Notes under the pieces: generated by a model
What the model saw: only the letters and a program-made list of their open reading frames with translations
What the model was told of the DNA's origin: nothing
Databases searched by the model: none
Made by a program: the position numbers and the translations under genes
From: Pseudomonadota bacterium
Lineage (GTDB): Bacteria > Desulfobacterota > Desulfobulbia > Desulfobulbales > Desulfocapsaceae
Assembly (NCBI GenBank): GCA_018821785.1
Contig: JAHJLI010000019.1
Location: forward strand, 1-32,422
Reading direction: 5' to 3'
DNA: 32,422 nt
Part shown: positions 6,681 to 15,152 of the stretch, piece after piece
Numbering within the stretch: the stretch's first letter is position 1
Layout: every line of letters begins with the position of its first letter

Positions 6681-8162
6681 ATGATTATGAAAAGATGTTT
6701 GCAAACAAGTGTTCTTATTATGGCTTGTGTCTGGCCTGTTTCTTTATACACGGTTGGCGCTGCATTTGCTGCTGAGAGTACTGTGGCAAAGGAGAATCTT
6801 GAAAAACTTAAAACAACTAAGAATTGTAAGGGATGTGACCTTTCTGGCCTTATATTGAACAGGCTCGATCTAATCGACGCTGATTTGGAGGGAGCTGACC
6901 TTTCACTGTCAAAGATCTCTCTGACCAACCTGACGAGGGCCAATCTGAGAAATACTAACTTACGTGGTGCGGTTTTTGGTGGCAGCGATTTAAGTGATGC
7001 TGATTTGCGAGGAGCTGATCTGCGGGGGACTTCTTTGGACAGCTCGTATTACCAAGGGGCTCGATTTGATGGAGAATTCATCGTCGCTAAACCATATGAG
7101 GAAGTAGGCGAGACCGAGGTGCCAAAGGAAGTTTTTGTTGCCGATCCTGTGAAGTCCAAACAAAACCCTAAGACGTGGGAAGCAGAAGTTGGTGAGCGAC
7201 GGGAACTTGAAGTTCCCCCCACGACAATAGCTGTTGTCCGTGAAATCAAACCTGAGGCAACGCAAAAGGTGCAAGGGGTCACCAAAGATCGTCAAAAGTT
7301 TGAGCCAGCATCTCTTGCTGCCCCTCCTGCTGCAAAGAAAGTAGCACCAGTTCAACAAGCAATTGTTGATGTAACGACTGAGGATGAGTCAGTTTCAGCA
7401 ACTCCTATTTCATCGCCGGTTCCAGCCAAGGAAGAAGCCAACAAACCGGTGCTGGTTAAACCGGCAATTTCTGCTTCGGTGAAAGAATCAACAGTGAATG
7501 TGCCCGAGCAAAATGATAAGGGTGGCGAAAGTGTTGCAACTCCTCTATCTCCAAATAGAGCAGAAGTAACAAAAGAACCAGTAGTTGAAACGCCGGCAAT
7601 AGAGTCAGCGAATAAAACCGATAAAGAAAGTGCTCCACAGGCAACGATTTCCAAATCTGTTGTCGTAGCCCAAGTGGAAGTACAAAAAGAAAAAAAGCAG
7701 ACAACTCAGGCACCTGCAGCAGAAGCGCCAAAATCAGCTAAGGTGGCTGAAGAAAAACCGATCGTTGCCGGTGGAGCCGGGGGGGAGTTGAACCATAAAC
7801 CTCTAGCAGGGCAGACTCAACAAGAGAATTTGACACGCCTTCTTGATAAAAACAAATGTTATGGCTGTGATCTTTCAGGTCTTGATCTTTCTGGCAAGAA
7901 TCTAGACAGCGCGGATCTGGAAAAGGCCAATCTGAGCGGCTGTAATCTTGAAAAGGTAGATTTTGATAAAGCGAATCTTAAAAGTGCTCTGCTTGTGAAA
8001 GCCAATTTGCGTCAGGCAAGCTTGAAAAATGCCGATTTTTACAAAGCAGATTTGACGGGGGCAGATTTCACGGGAGCAAAGGTGCAGGGAGCAATGTTTG
8101 ACAGTGCCCAAAGCGCGTCTGCCGTGGGCTTATCTGAGGCGATCGGGGCTGCCGGTAAGTAA
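6681..8162 (+). CDS. Exported two-module pentapeptide-repeat protein
   Basis: A 493-residue protein with a signal peptide (about 1-30, ending AAFA) and two separate pentapeptide-repeat modules, at about 49-130 and 393-480. Both contain runs of A(D/N)LxG-type repeats that form a right-handed quadrilateral beta-helix in this family. Each module opens with the same cap, CKGCDLSGL at 49-57 and CYGCDLSGL at 393-401, preceded by a similar ENLxxL helix, so the modules are duplicates. They are joined by about 250 residues of low-complexity sequence rich in Ala, Pro, Glu, Lys and Val, probably disordered. An AGAGGAAG ribosome-binding site precedes the ATG. The function is unknown; the export signal, paired cysteines and long tether suggest a periplasmic or surface structural role. 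The gene converges on the response-regulator gene. Confidence 0.85.
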   Translation: MIMKRCLQTSVLIMACVWPVSLYTVGAAFAAESTVAKENLEKLKTTKNCKGCDLSGLILNRLDLIDADLEGADLSLSKISLTNLTRANLRNTNLRGAVFGGSDLSDADLRGADLRGTSLDSSYYQGARFDGEFIVAKPYEEVGETEVPKEVFVADPVKSKQNPKTWEAEVGERRELEVPPTTIAVVREIKPEATQKVQGVTKDRQKFEPASLAAPPAAKKVAPVQQAIVDVTTEDESVSATPISSPVPAKEEANKPVLVKPAISASVKESTVNVPEQNDKGGESVATPLSPNRAEVTKEPVVETPAIESANKTDKESAPQATISKSVVVAQVEVQKEKKQTTQAPAAEAPKSAKVAEEKPIVAGGAGGELNHKPLAGQTQQENLTRLLDKNKCYGCDLSGLDLSGKNLDSADLEKANLSGCNLEKVDFDKANLKSALLVKANLRQASLKNADFYKADLTGADFTGAKVQGAMFDSAQSASAVGLSEAIGAAGK

Positions 8163-8184
8163 TTCATTCGGGGTGGTGCCAGGT

Positions 8185-8219
8185 AAAAATTGTCACTCGG
8201 CTTACGATTGAGTGACAAT
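8185..8219 (-). terminator. Intrinsic terminator of the cheA operon
   Basis: A perfect 10-bp inverted repeat, ATTGTCACTC (8189-8198) and GAGTGACAAT (8210-8219), has an 11-nt loop. Read on the minus strand it is followed by five T. The stop codon of the last operon gene (8202-8204) lies inside the loop. On the plus strand there is no T tract, so it serves the minus-strand operon. Confidence 0.85.
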
Positions 8220-8771
8220 ATCCAGCGCCATGGCAATTTTGTTATAGTCGGCAAGTTCCTCGTCGCGCAGGATGTTTTCAATTTCGTCGAGTGCTTGACG
8301 CATTTTAGTAACCTGCATTTCCAGGTTCTGTATTGTCTCCGAGGCTGCTGTTTCCGTTGTATCCATGGCGACTTGCAAGTCTTGGGCGCTGCGCAGGATG
8401 GTCTGCATATTGGCTATTTTATCTAGACGCAGGAAGAGCTCATCAAAATTAATCGGTTTCTCAAGGTAGTCTACAGCGCCCTTCTTCATTGCTTCAACGG
8501 CTGTATTCACCGATGAATGAGCAGTGATGAGAACCACCTCTGTTCTTGTATTAATATCTTTAGCTATTTCAAGTACTTCAATGCCACCTATCGCTCCGGG
8601 CATCATCAGGTCTGTGAGAACAACATCGAAAAATTGCTGTCTGAGCATTTTTTCCGCAACATAGCCATCTTCGGCAACCTGGACCTGGTAATTCTCTTTT
8701 TTTAGCCGTTGTTCAAGCAGTCGCCTGACAACGGGGTCATCGTCGACGACCAGAATTGTGAGATTTTTCAT
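8202..8771 (-). CDS. NtrC-type receiver with C-terminal coiled coil, no output domain
   Basis: A 189-residue response regulator. Residues 1-120 are a full receiver with D10-D12, phosphoacceptor D54 (LTDLMMP), T83 and K105 before P106. The style (ITAHSSVNTAVEAMKKGAVDYLEKP) is that of NtrC-family receivers, not CheY. Residues 125-175 form a heptad-like helical region rich in Gln, Glu, Met and Leu, probably a coiled coil, and there is no AAA+ or DNA-binding domain. AGAGG precedes the ATG. It is the last gene of the cheA-cheW-cheB-cheR run, starting 11 nt after cheR, so CheA is the likely phosphodonor. It may act by protein-protein contact or as a phosphate sink. Confidence 0.87.
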   Translation of the reverse strand: MKNLTILVVDDDPVVRRLLEQRLKKENYQVQVAEDGYVAEKMLRQQFFDVVLTDLMMPGAIGGIEVLEIAKDINTRTEVVLITAHSSVNTAVEAMKKGAVDYLEKPINFDELFLRLDKIANMQTILRSAQDLQVAMDTTETAASETIQNLEMQVTKMRQALDEIENILRDEELADYNKIAMALDIVTQS

Positions 8772-8782
8772 GAGAAGGCCTC

Positions 8783-9616
8783 TTATTGCTTTTGATAAAA
8801 AATTGATCTCAGATGCCGCTTGGGTAAAAATCTAGGACAAACACCGGTAAGAGACTCTGTTGATCCAATGACAAGATATCCATCATCAACCAGGCTGTCC
8901 GCGAGTTTATTAAAAAGTTTCTTGCGGTCTTCAAGAGTAAAGTAGATGGCAACGTTTCGGCAGAAAATGATATCGAATTTACCCAGGGCGGTGAAGGGCT
9001 GCATGAGATTCTGTTTTCGAAAGTTAACCATCGCTCTGATTTCATCTTTAATCTTCCACGAGTCACCGAAAAGTGTGAAGAATTTTTGCAGGTATTTTTT
9101 GTCCAATCCTCGTTCTATTTCAAAACGGTTGTATTTCCCGTAACTCGCCTGCGCAATGGCAGCGTCCGAGATGTCAGTGCCTAGAAGGGTGAAGGCATAT
9201 CCCGGGGCATCTCTAATAAGCTCTTTGATAACTATGGCAATTGAATAAAGCTCCTGGCCAGTTGAGGCTGCAGCACTCCAAATCCTGACTTGAGTTCTGC
9301 CTGCAGATTTTGACGACCTGGCATCAATTACCTCAGGCAGGATTTTATGCTGCATCAGTTCAAAGGGCCCTTTGTCTCTAAAGAACAGGGTTTCATTGGT
9401 GGTAATTGCGTCAACAATTGATTTTTCTATGAGCTTGGTTGAATCTTTTTTGGCTTTTGCCTGTAGTTCTTGATATGATTTACAACCATGAGTCTCGGCA
9501 ACTGAGCTTAATCGAGTTTCAAACAGATATGCTTTGCTCTGATCCAAAAATATCCCGGAAATGTCCTGGATATATTGTGAGACAAGCTTCAGTTCTGTGG
9601 GGTTGATCTTTATCAT
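8783..9616 (-). CDS. cheR: CheR chemoreceptor glutamate methyltransferase
   Basis: A 277-residue protein that uses S-adenosylmethionine to methylate glutamates on chemoreceptors, the adaptation partner of CheB. The N-terminal helical domain includes ETRL and the TTNETLFFRD segment typical of CheR. The SAM-binding motif is RIWSAAASTGQE, followed by GTDIS and then FDIIFCRNVAIYF, all characteristic. The frame is open further upstream to TTG 9649, but the ATG at 9616 gives MIKINPTELKLV, the normal family start; neither start has a strong ribosome-binding site. It sits 46 nt after cheB and 11 nt before the receiver gene. The receptor it modifies is not in the window. The C-terminal receptor-docking pentapeptide-binding subdomain was not examined. 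Confidence 0.94.
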   Translation of the reverse strand: MIKINPTELKLVSQYIQDISGIFLDQSKAYLFETRLSSVAETHGCKSYQELQAKAKKDSTKLIEKSIVDAITTNETLFFRDKGPFELMQHKILPEVIDARSSKSAGRTQVRIWSAAASTGQELYSIAIVIKELIRDAPGYAFTLLGTDISDAAIAQASYGKYNRFEIERGLDKKYLQKFFTLFGDSWKIKDEIRAMVNFRKQNLMQPFTALGKFDIIFCRNVAIYFTLEDRKKLFNKLADSLVDDGYLVIGSTESLTGVCPRFLPKRHLRSIFYQKQ

Positions 9617-9662
9617 CGCGGTTTGAAAATCGATTCGAAAAAATGACAATAATGGGTTATTA

Positions 9663-10796
9663 TTATTTTATGCTGTTGGTAATTTCATCTGCAATTTTGC
9701 CAAGGGGTGCAACGATATCCAAGTAGCCAAGATCCGCTGGTGCTTTTGGCATTCCATAAACGATGCAAGATCCTTCATCCTGGCCGATAATGTAGGCTGA
9801 TTTTTGTTTCAGTACACCAAGGCCGAGAGTTCCATCCGAACCCATGCCGGTCATGATTACCGCTGTGGTTCTGCCCACATAGTAATCGGCGACTGAGCGA
9901 AAAAGATAATCAACTGACGGCTTGCAGGAATTTTCCGGTGGATCGTCGGTGATTTTTATTCGACGATTCTGGCCATCGGTTCCTGCCACCAATTTCATCT
10001 GTTTGCCACCTGGTGCTATGTACACAACGTTGGGAAGGATATTTTCTCCGTTGACAGCCTCTTTTACGGTCAGGGCGCATTTTTTGTCAAGACTGGCCGC
10101 TAGAGATTTGGTGAAAACCGGCGGCATATGTTGGACAATCAACACCGGCACCCCGAGGTCTCCAGGAAGTCGAGGCAACATCTGATTGAGAGCATTCGGA
10201 CCACCTGTTGAAATTCCTATGACAACAATTTCGGATTTTCCTCTCCGCAGAGTCGTCGGCTTAGGGCCCAGAGGTTTTAAAACACGGGTGCCTCCTGGAT
10301 GCCCGTTCGAAATAGTGCCACGAAGGGCAGAGGTTGGGGCGGGAATTCGAACCTTGTTGCTTAAGAAAGAAGGGGCATACTTGGATTTGGCAAAGGCTTT
10401 GAGGATAGGTTCAAGTGCCGCCCTGATCTCCTTTTTACCTTCAATCTGATTTTTGCTCTGGGGTTTGAGAATAAAGTCAAATGCTCCAAGTTCAAGAGCA
10501 CGCATGGTCATATCACTGCCTTCGGTTGTCAAGGTCGAAAGCATGATGACACCAATCCTCGGGTGGCTCCTCTGTAATTCCTCCAGAACCTCGATGCCGT
10601 TCATTTCAGGCATTTCGATATCGAGAGTCAGGATATCCGGTTTCAAGGTAAGAATTTTCGATAAAGCGATTTTTCCGTTATGGGCCACACCGGCCAATTC
10701 CACACCCGGAATTTCTTCAATTATGTCTGAGACAGCCTTGCGGTAAACAATAGTGTCGTCGACAACCAGAACCCGTAGATTTTTCATTCCAATCAT
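9663..10796 (-). CDS. cheB: CheB receptor methylesterase/glutamine deamidase
   Basis: A 377-residue two-domain protein. The receiver domain has D13/D14 and phosphoacceptor D59 (LTLDIEMPEMNG). After a basic, proline-containing linker comes the methylesterase domain with the catalytic triad visible as S196 in GISTGGP, H223 in VQHMPP and D321 in TGMGSDG. It removes methyl groups added by CheR and is activated by CheA phosphorylation. Start codons are ambiguous: TTG 10808 overlaps the cheW stop, ATG 10796 has AGGT four nt upstream, and ATG 10787 gives MKNLRVLVVDD. I chose 10796. The close packing with cheW indicates translational coupling. Confidence 0.94.
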   Translation of the reverse strand: MIGMKNLRVLVVDDTIVYRKAVSDIIEEIPGVELAGVAHNGKIALSKILTLKPDILTLDIEMPEMNGIEVLEELQRSHPRIGVIMLSTLTTEGSDMTMRALELGAFDFILKPQSKNQIEGKKEIRAALEPILKAFAKSKYAPSFLSNKVRIPAPTSALRGTISNGHPGGTRVLKPLGPKPTTLRRGKSEIVVIGISTGGPNALNQMLPRLPGDLGVPVLIVQHMPPVFTKSLAASLDKKCALTVKEAVNGENILPNVVYIAPGGKQMKLVAGTDGQNRRIKITDDPPENSCKPSVDYLFRSVADYYVGRTTAVIMTGMGSDGTLGLGVLKQKSAYIIGQDEGSCIVYGMPKAPADLGYLDIVAPLGKIADEITNSIK

Positions 10797-10804
10797 GCGA
10801 CCTA

Positions 10805-11263
10805 TCAATCCTCAAGACTTAACACTTTGTCGACATTCAATATTCCAATGAGGTTGTTATCTGTTTTGTAAACCCCGGTGAAATATTCTCCCTGAATGCC
10901 CCGCATATTTGCCGGGGCCAATTCTCGTCTATCCATGTCGGCGGAGACGACATCACTTATTTGCCTGACTAAGAGGCCGACGTGGGCTCCGGCGGAATTG
11001 ACGATGATATTGCGTGGATCCTGGGTAAGGTCTGTGGCCCCAAGACCCAGTTTCAAGCCCAGATCGATTACTGTGACGATCTGTCCTCGAAGATTAAGTA
11101 TTCCTACCACATAATCGGGTGCTTGAGGAACTTTGGTCATCTGCATAAGTTTATTAATTTCTTGCACTTTGAGAATATCCATGCCGCACAGTGCTTCACC
11201 GACATAAAAGGTGGCAAGCTCCACAATTCTACGGGGGTCTACTGTTGTTTTGTCGTCTGTCAT
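10805..11263 (-). CDS. cheW: CheW receptor-kinase coupling protein
   Basis: A 152-residue single CheW domain, the SH3-like adaptor that bridges chemoreceptors and CheA. Diagnostic segments are the N-terminal FYVGEALCGMDILKVQEI, then VVGILNLRGQIVTVIDL, and a later HVGLLVRQISDVV. The length is normal for the family. The ATG lacks a strong ribosome-binding site. It lies 81 nt after cheA and touches cheB, within the same minus-strand operon. CheA itself carries two CheW-like regions, so this array may have unusual adaptor stoichiometry. Confidence 0.94.
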   Translation of the reverse strand: MTDDKTTVDPRRIVELATFYVGEALCGMDILKVQEINKLMQMTKVPQAPDYVVGILNLRGQIVTVIDLGLKLGLGATDLTQDPRNIIVNSAGAHVGLLVRQISDVVSADMDRRELAPANMRGIQGEYFTGVYKTDNNLIGILNVDKVLSLED

Positions 11264-11344
11264 ACTGATACCATTATGTTTTTGTGATTCATCCGGTGCC
11301 GTTATCTAACTTGAATCATCTCAGGTTATTCATTTGACAACGGG

Positions 11345-14293
11345 TTAAAACCGTCTCTTCATATAATCGTGAACCGAAACCATGAGTCGTTCTTTGTCGA
11401 GCTTGATATGATATTCGTTGACTCCAGCGGCTTGTCCTTTGGCCATGTCTTCGGCCGAAGCGAGCGTGGTTAAAGCAATGATCGGCAATTTTGAGTATTT
11501 GTCATCCTTACGTATTCTCTGCGTCAGATCAAAGCCGTTCATGTTCGGCATCTCAATATCGGTTACCAACATGGCAATCAGATCACCGTATTCATGAAGT
11601 TTATTCAATGCCTCTACACCGTCTTCCGCTTCAATGACATTGTAGCCAACTTCCGTCATGTAGCCTTTCACCTGGTTGCGGAAAAATTTCGAGTCCTCGG
11701 CGATCAGAATGGTTGGTGGATCGCTTTCGGGTTCAGCTTCGAAAACGGGCTTTTCACGTTCTGCGAACCACTGTGGGAAGAGAGTTTGTGCCATCTCATA
11801 CACATTGACCAGCATTGTGGTATGCTGATCGATAATGATAGATCCCAATATTCCAGGTTGATTGAGTGTGGTATCGTCTATTTCGGCGCTGATTTCTATG
11901 GCATCTATCGGGCCAATGGCGAGAAGGCCAATAGCCCTCTTGGCAATATTAAAGACGATTACCAGGAGATTTTCATGGTTGGCCAAGGGGTTCACCATGG
12001 CGAGATCATCAATACATATGAGGCTGAGACTGCCGCCTCGGTACTTCATTACACGTTTACCACCAAGGTCTTCAATGTCGGAACGTTTGATTTTTTCAAT
12101 TCGTTCGACTTGGTTGAGAGGAACGGCAAAATGTTCGGTTTCGGAACTTTTGAAGATGAGCAGGGACTGTCGGTCCTTGTGAGCTCTCCTTGCATCTTCT
12201 GCGGCTTTAGCAACCTCAGCTGCTCGATCAGATCCGTCAATTGAGTTAAGACGCGCCATTCTCGCGAGGTTGCTGACATCAAGAATGAGAGCAATGCGGC
12301 CATCCCCCATGATTGTGGCTCCAGCATACCCTTTACATTGTTGTAGGTGCCGGCCGAGTGGTTTGATAACGATCTCTTCGGAATCCTGCAAGCGATCGAC
12401 AATCAGGCCGTATTTCATTGAGCCAGTCGATACCACGACGATATTGAGGGCGCTGGAGGCGGAATAACGGCGATCGAGTACCGACCGGTTGAGGCTTTCA
12501 CCTTTTTGCGATGATTTCTTTTCCGGTTCATTGGGGTTTCGAAAGAGCGGCGATTCCTTGCCGCGCCGATCAGCAGTCTGTTCTCTTCGATCAGGTTTGA
12601 TTTCCTCGGCGGAATGATCGAAATACGTACGTTCTATGCCGATGACGTCCGATAGACGAATAAGAGGCAACAGGGTTCCGCGGAGCCGAACAACTTCTGC
12701 ATCACCAACTCTCTCGACCCGGTTTTGAACCTGACTAGCCGGGATGCGAAGGAGTTCCTCAAGATTCACCTGGGGTATGGCATACCGTTCTCCCCCTGTC
12801 TCAATGATCTGACATGGAATAATTGCCAAGGTCAAGGGCAGTTTAATGGAGATGGTAGTGCCGGAGCCTTTTTCGGAAATAATATCGACAGTTCCCCCAA
12901 GTTGATCAAGGTTGGTTTTGACGACATCCATACCAACGCCCCTGCCTGAAACATCGGTAACCTCTTTTGCGGTTGAGAAGCCGGGCAGGAAGATCAGGTT
13001 AATTTTTTCCTTATCGGACATAGCCTGAGCCTGTTCGGCTGTAAGAAGGCCTTTGCTGATGGCACTTGTTGCCAGACTTTCTCCGTCAAGTCCTTTGCCA
13101 TCGTCACTGATCTCGATTACAACCTGGCCAGCCTCATGGTAGGCTTTCAGAATGATGAGGCCAATATCGGATTTGCCTGTTTTTTTCCTGTCAGCCGGTT
13201 TCTCGATACCATGATCGACTGAATTGCGAACGAGATGGGTGAGTGGATCGTTAATGGCCTCGATAATTGTCTTGTCAAGTTCAACATCTTTGCCGACAAT
13301 AGTGAGATCAATGTTCTTGTTGAGTTTTTTGGAAAGATCTCTAACAACCCGCGGGAATTTACTGAAAACATTGCCGATCGGCTGCATGCGGGTCAGCATT
13401 ATCGCTTCCTGTAACTCGGAGGTAATCAGATCGATGCGCTGACCTACCGCCTCGGCGTTGCGCAGATCATCCGAACCGATGGTCTGCAGCAGCTGGTTGC
13501 GGCTGAGCACCAGTTCTCCCGCGAGATTCATCAGCGAGTCGAGGAGACTGACATGGACTCTCAGGGTTGTTTCGGCCTTTCCCGGATGTCCGGATTGCTT
13601 GTTTTTATCGCTGGAGGAGTCAGACCGACCATTTCGCTGGATTGGCGGAGTGGTTCCTGCATACGATCCTGACTCATCATTGTCATCTCCTTCATCATCT
13701 TCCTGCAACGAAAGTGAAACGAGCTCTGGTTCAATTTCTGGTTCCGGTTCAGGTTCCGGCTTGGGTTTCGGTTTCGCGGCAAGAGGTTTTGCTTTTTCCA
13801 CCGGCAGCTCAATCTCGATTGCAGGAGGAGGATCACTCTTGCCTGCGATCTGTTTGGTTTTGGTTTTTACCTCTGTAGTTGATGCTTCCTGAGTTACCTG
13901 GGAAAATGAACCGTCGGCTATGGAATTCAGAGGTAAAAGATGAGCTGAGATATCCACCTCATTGCTGTTGTGGACATCCTCAATCATGCTCTGTAACTGA
14001 TCGGAAGCGATAAGCAGCACATTTATGATTTCCGGAGTTGGAATCAGTTTTTTGCTGCGAATCATACCAAGAACATTTTCCGCCGCATGGGAGAGCTCTT
14101 GGATGGTGGTAAGACCCATGAACCCAGCGCCCCCCTTAATAGAGTGGGCCGCTCGAAAGACCTTGTTAACAAGATCTTCGTCGATATTGGAACCGCCTTC
14201 TTCAATTGTTAATAGGTCATTCTCTATGTCAGCCAGGTGCTCGAGAGATTCTTCAATAAATCCTTGCAATATTTCGTCGTCTTCGATGTCCAT
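11345..14293 (-). CDS. cheA: Hybrid CheA histidine kinase with two CheW-like domains and a receiver
   Basis: A 982-residue CheA. Domains in order: HPt at 1-110 with H50 in AAHSIKGGAGF; a long acidic and Pro-Glu-rich linker (about 140-240) where the P2 CheY-binding domain would be, none being recognisable; the dimerisation helices from 241; the HATPase domain with N357 in RNSVDHG, DDGKG at 397-401 and GRGVG at 450-454; a first CheW-like domain (about 490-680) split by a charged insertion at about 557-614; a second CheW-like domain (about 708-840); and a receiver at 860-982 with phosphoacceptor D912. The receiver has K964 followed by Leu instead of the usual Pro. The ATG has GGGAG seven nt upstream. 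It heads the operon. Hybrid CheAs are often associated with non-flagellar outputs, so flagellar control should not be assumed. Confidence 0.95.
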   Translation of the reverse strand: MDIEDDEILQGFIEESLEHLADIENDLLTIEEGGSNIDEDLVNKVFRAAHSIKGGAGFMGLTTIQELSHAAENVLGMIRSKKLIPTPEIINVLLIASDQLQSMIEDVHNSNEVDISAHLLPLNSIADGSFSQVTQEASTTEVKTKTKQIAGKSDPPPAIEIELPVEKAKPLAAKPKPKPEPEPEPEIEPELVSLSLQEDDEGDDNDESGSYAGTTPPIQRNGRSDSSSDKNKQSGHPGKAETTLRVHVSLLDSLMNLAGELVLSRNQLLQTIGSDDLRNAEAVGQRIDLITSELQEAIMLTRMQPIGNVFSKFPRVVRDLSKKLNKNIDLTIVGKDVELDKTIIEAINDPLTHLVRNSVDHGIEKPADRKKTGKSDIGLIILKAYHEAGQVVIEISDDGKGLDGESLATSAISKGLLTAEQAQAMSDKEKINLIFLPGFSTAKEVTDVSGRGVGMDVVKTNLDQLGGTVDIISEKGSGTTISIKLPLTLAIIPCQIIETGGERYAIPQVNLEELLRIPASQVQNRVERVGDAEVVRLRGTLLPLIRLSDVIGIERTYFDHSAEEIKPDRREQTADRRGKESPLFRNPNEPEKKSSQKGESLNRSVLDRRYSASSALNIVVVSTGSMKYGLIVDRLQDSEEIVIKPLGRHLQQCKGYAGATIMGDGRIALILDVSNLARMARLNSIDGSDRAAEVAKAAEDARRAHKDRQSLLIFKSSETEHFAVPLNQVERIEKIKRSDIEDLGGKRVMKYRGGSLSLICIDDLAMVNPLANHENLLVIVFNIAKRAIGLLAIGPIDAIEISAEIDDTTLNQPGILGSIIIDQHTTMLVNVYEMAQTLFPQWFAEREKPVFEAEPESDPPTILIAEDSKFFRNQVKGYMTEVGYNVIEAEDGVEALNKLHEYGDLIAMLVTDIEMPNMNGFDLTQRIRKDDKYSKLPIIALTTLASAEDMAKGQAAGVNEYHIKLDKERLMVSVHDYMKRRF

Positions 14294-14479
14294 ACAATGC
14301 TCCCTGCTTTTAATTGAATATCCAATTGATACTATATTAGGTTATACATACAGGAAAAGGTATGTACAGGTGTTTTTTAAAAAAAAGCATGAAGCAGGGG
14401 AATATTTAGAAGACGTGGTCATCCCGTTGGCTCTCACCGCAGGCCGGGTAAATTCTGACGGGTGACAGGTGAATAGATT

Positions 14480-14938
14480 TCAAGAATCTGCGATTGGTTT
14501 CCCGGCTATTTCGATAAGAGTGACTTGATAGGTCAGGTGATGGCCGGCGAGTGGGTGGTTATAGTCAACAGTAATTTTCGAGCCATCCACCGCCATTACC
14601 GTTGCCGGCACTTTTTGCTCGGTTCCTTCCTTGTCAACTTTAAGAGAGATGATCATCCCCGGCTTGGGGTTGAGAGTGGCGACCAGCTTCTGATTGTCGA
14701 TGGTCTGCACCAGGTCGGTAAGTCTTTGGCCGTAGCCTTCTTCGGGTGGAACACGGATTTTGCAAGTTTCACCGATATGCATCTCCATAATTCCTGACTC
14801 CAGACTTGGAGGAAGATCGGAGTTTCCAAGAATTGCCTGTGCCGGTTTGTCTTTATCAGAGGCGATAAAGATTTCACCGTTGTCGAGCAATCCAGTAAAG
14901 GTGAAAACTACCATGTCATTGGTTTTCGGGTGTGCCAT
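14480..14938 (-). CDS. FKBP-type peptidyl-prolyl isomerase, SlyD/SlpA-like
   Basis: A 152-residue cytoplasmic prolyl cis-trans isomerase or chaperone of the SlyD/SlpA branch. The FKBP core is seen at the N terminus (VVFTFTGLLDNGEIF), in the LESGIMEMHIGE loop and in VPPEEGYG. The inserted flap domain follows, and the core returns with the diagnostic VDYNHPLAGHHL. There is no His-rich metal-binding tail and no signal peptide. The frame is open to 14992, but ATG 14938 has AGGAG seven nt upstream, so I chose it. It precedes cheA on the same strand with a 186-nt gap that holds no terminator I can identify, so co-transcription with cheA is possible but unsupported. Confidence 0.9.
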   Translation of the reverse strand: MAHPKTNDMVVFTFTGLLDNGEIFIASDKDKPAQAILGNSDLPPSLESGIMEMHIGETCKIRVPPEEGYGQRLTDLVQTIDNQKLVATLNPKPGMIISLKVDKEGTEQKVPATVMAVDGSKITVDYNHPLAGHHLTYQVTLIEIAGKPIADS

Positions 14939-15013
14939 TTTTAAACTCCTGATCCATGAAAAGGGGTTAAAGAAAACGAAAATCTGCTTCATTGGGTAAA
15001 AAATGAGTTACAT

Positions 15014-15041
15014 AGTATAGGAGATGATCAATTTTATGCAA
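15014..15041 (-). promoter_or_regulatory. Candidate promoter for the FKBP isomerase gene
   Basis: On the minus strand, TTGCAT is followed after 16 nt by TATACT (five of six matching the -10 consensus), about 75 nt upstream of the chosen start. The -35 match is weak. Confidence 0.35.
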
Positions 15042-15079
15042 GCATAGAGTAAGAAAAGTAATAAAACGTTGGTGGTAGC

Positions 15080-15108
15080 TTGACAAAGCGATCAGAGCTG
15101 TCTAGTTT
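15080..15108 (+). promoter_or_regulatory. Candidate promoter for hisI
   Basis: A perfect TTGACA (15080-15085), a 17-nt spacer, then TAGTTT (15103-15108). It would place the transcript start about 35-40 nt before the hisI ATG. The -10 is poor. Confidence 0.38.
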
Positions 15109-15152
15109 AGTCGTCCTTCCACAATTATAAATTCAGTGCAATAATAAGCGCA

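Noticed and set aside
13561..13892. Long plus-strand and alternate-frame open stretches opposite the cheA linker
   Set aside because: They arise from the repetitive Pro-Glu codons of the cheA linker and give low-complexity translations. They are shadows of cheA.
14370..14390. TTTTTTAAAAAA tract upstream of cheA as a terminator or attachment site
   Set aside because: It is a simple AT palindrome with no GC stem and no flanking repeat or integrase gene.
14600..14620. Sigma-54-like GGCAC...TTGCT sequence
   Set aside because: The spacing between the GG and GC elements is wrong, and the site lies inside the FKBP isomerase coding sequence.
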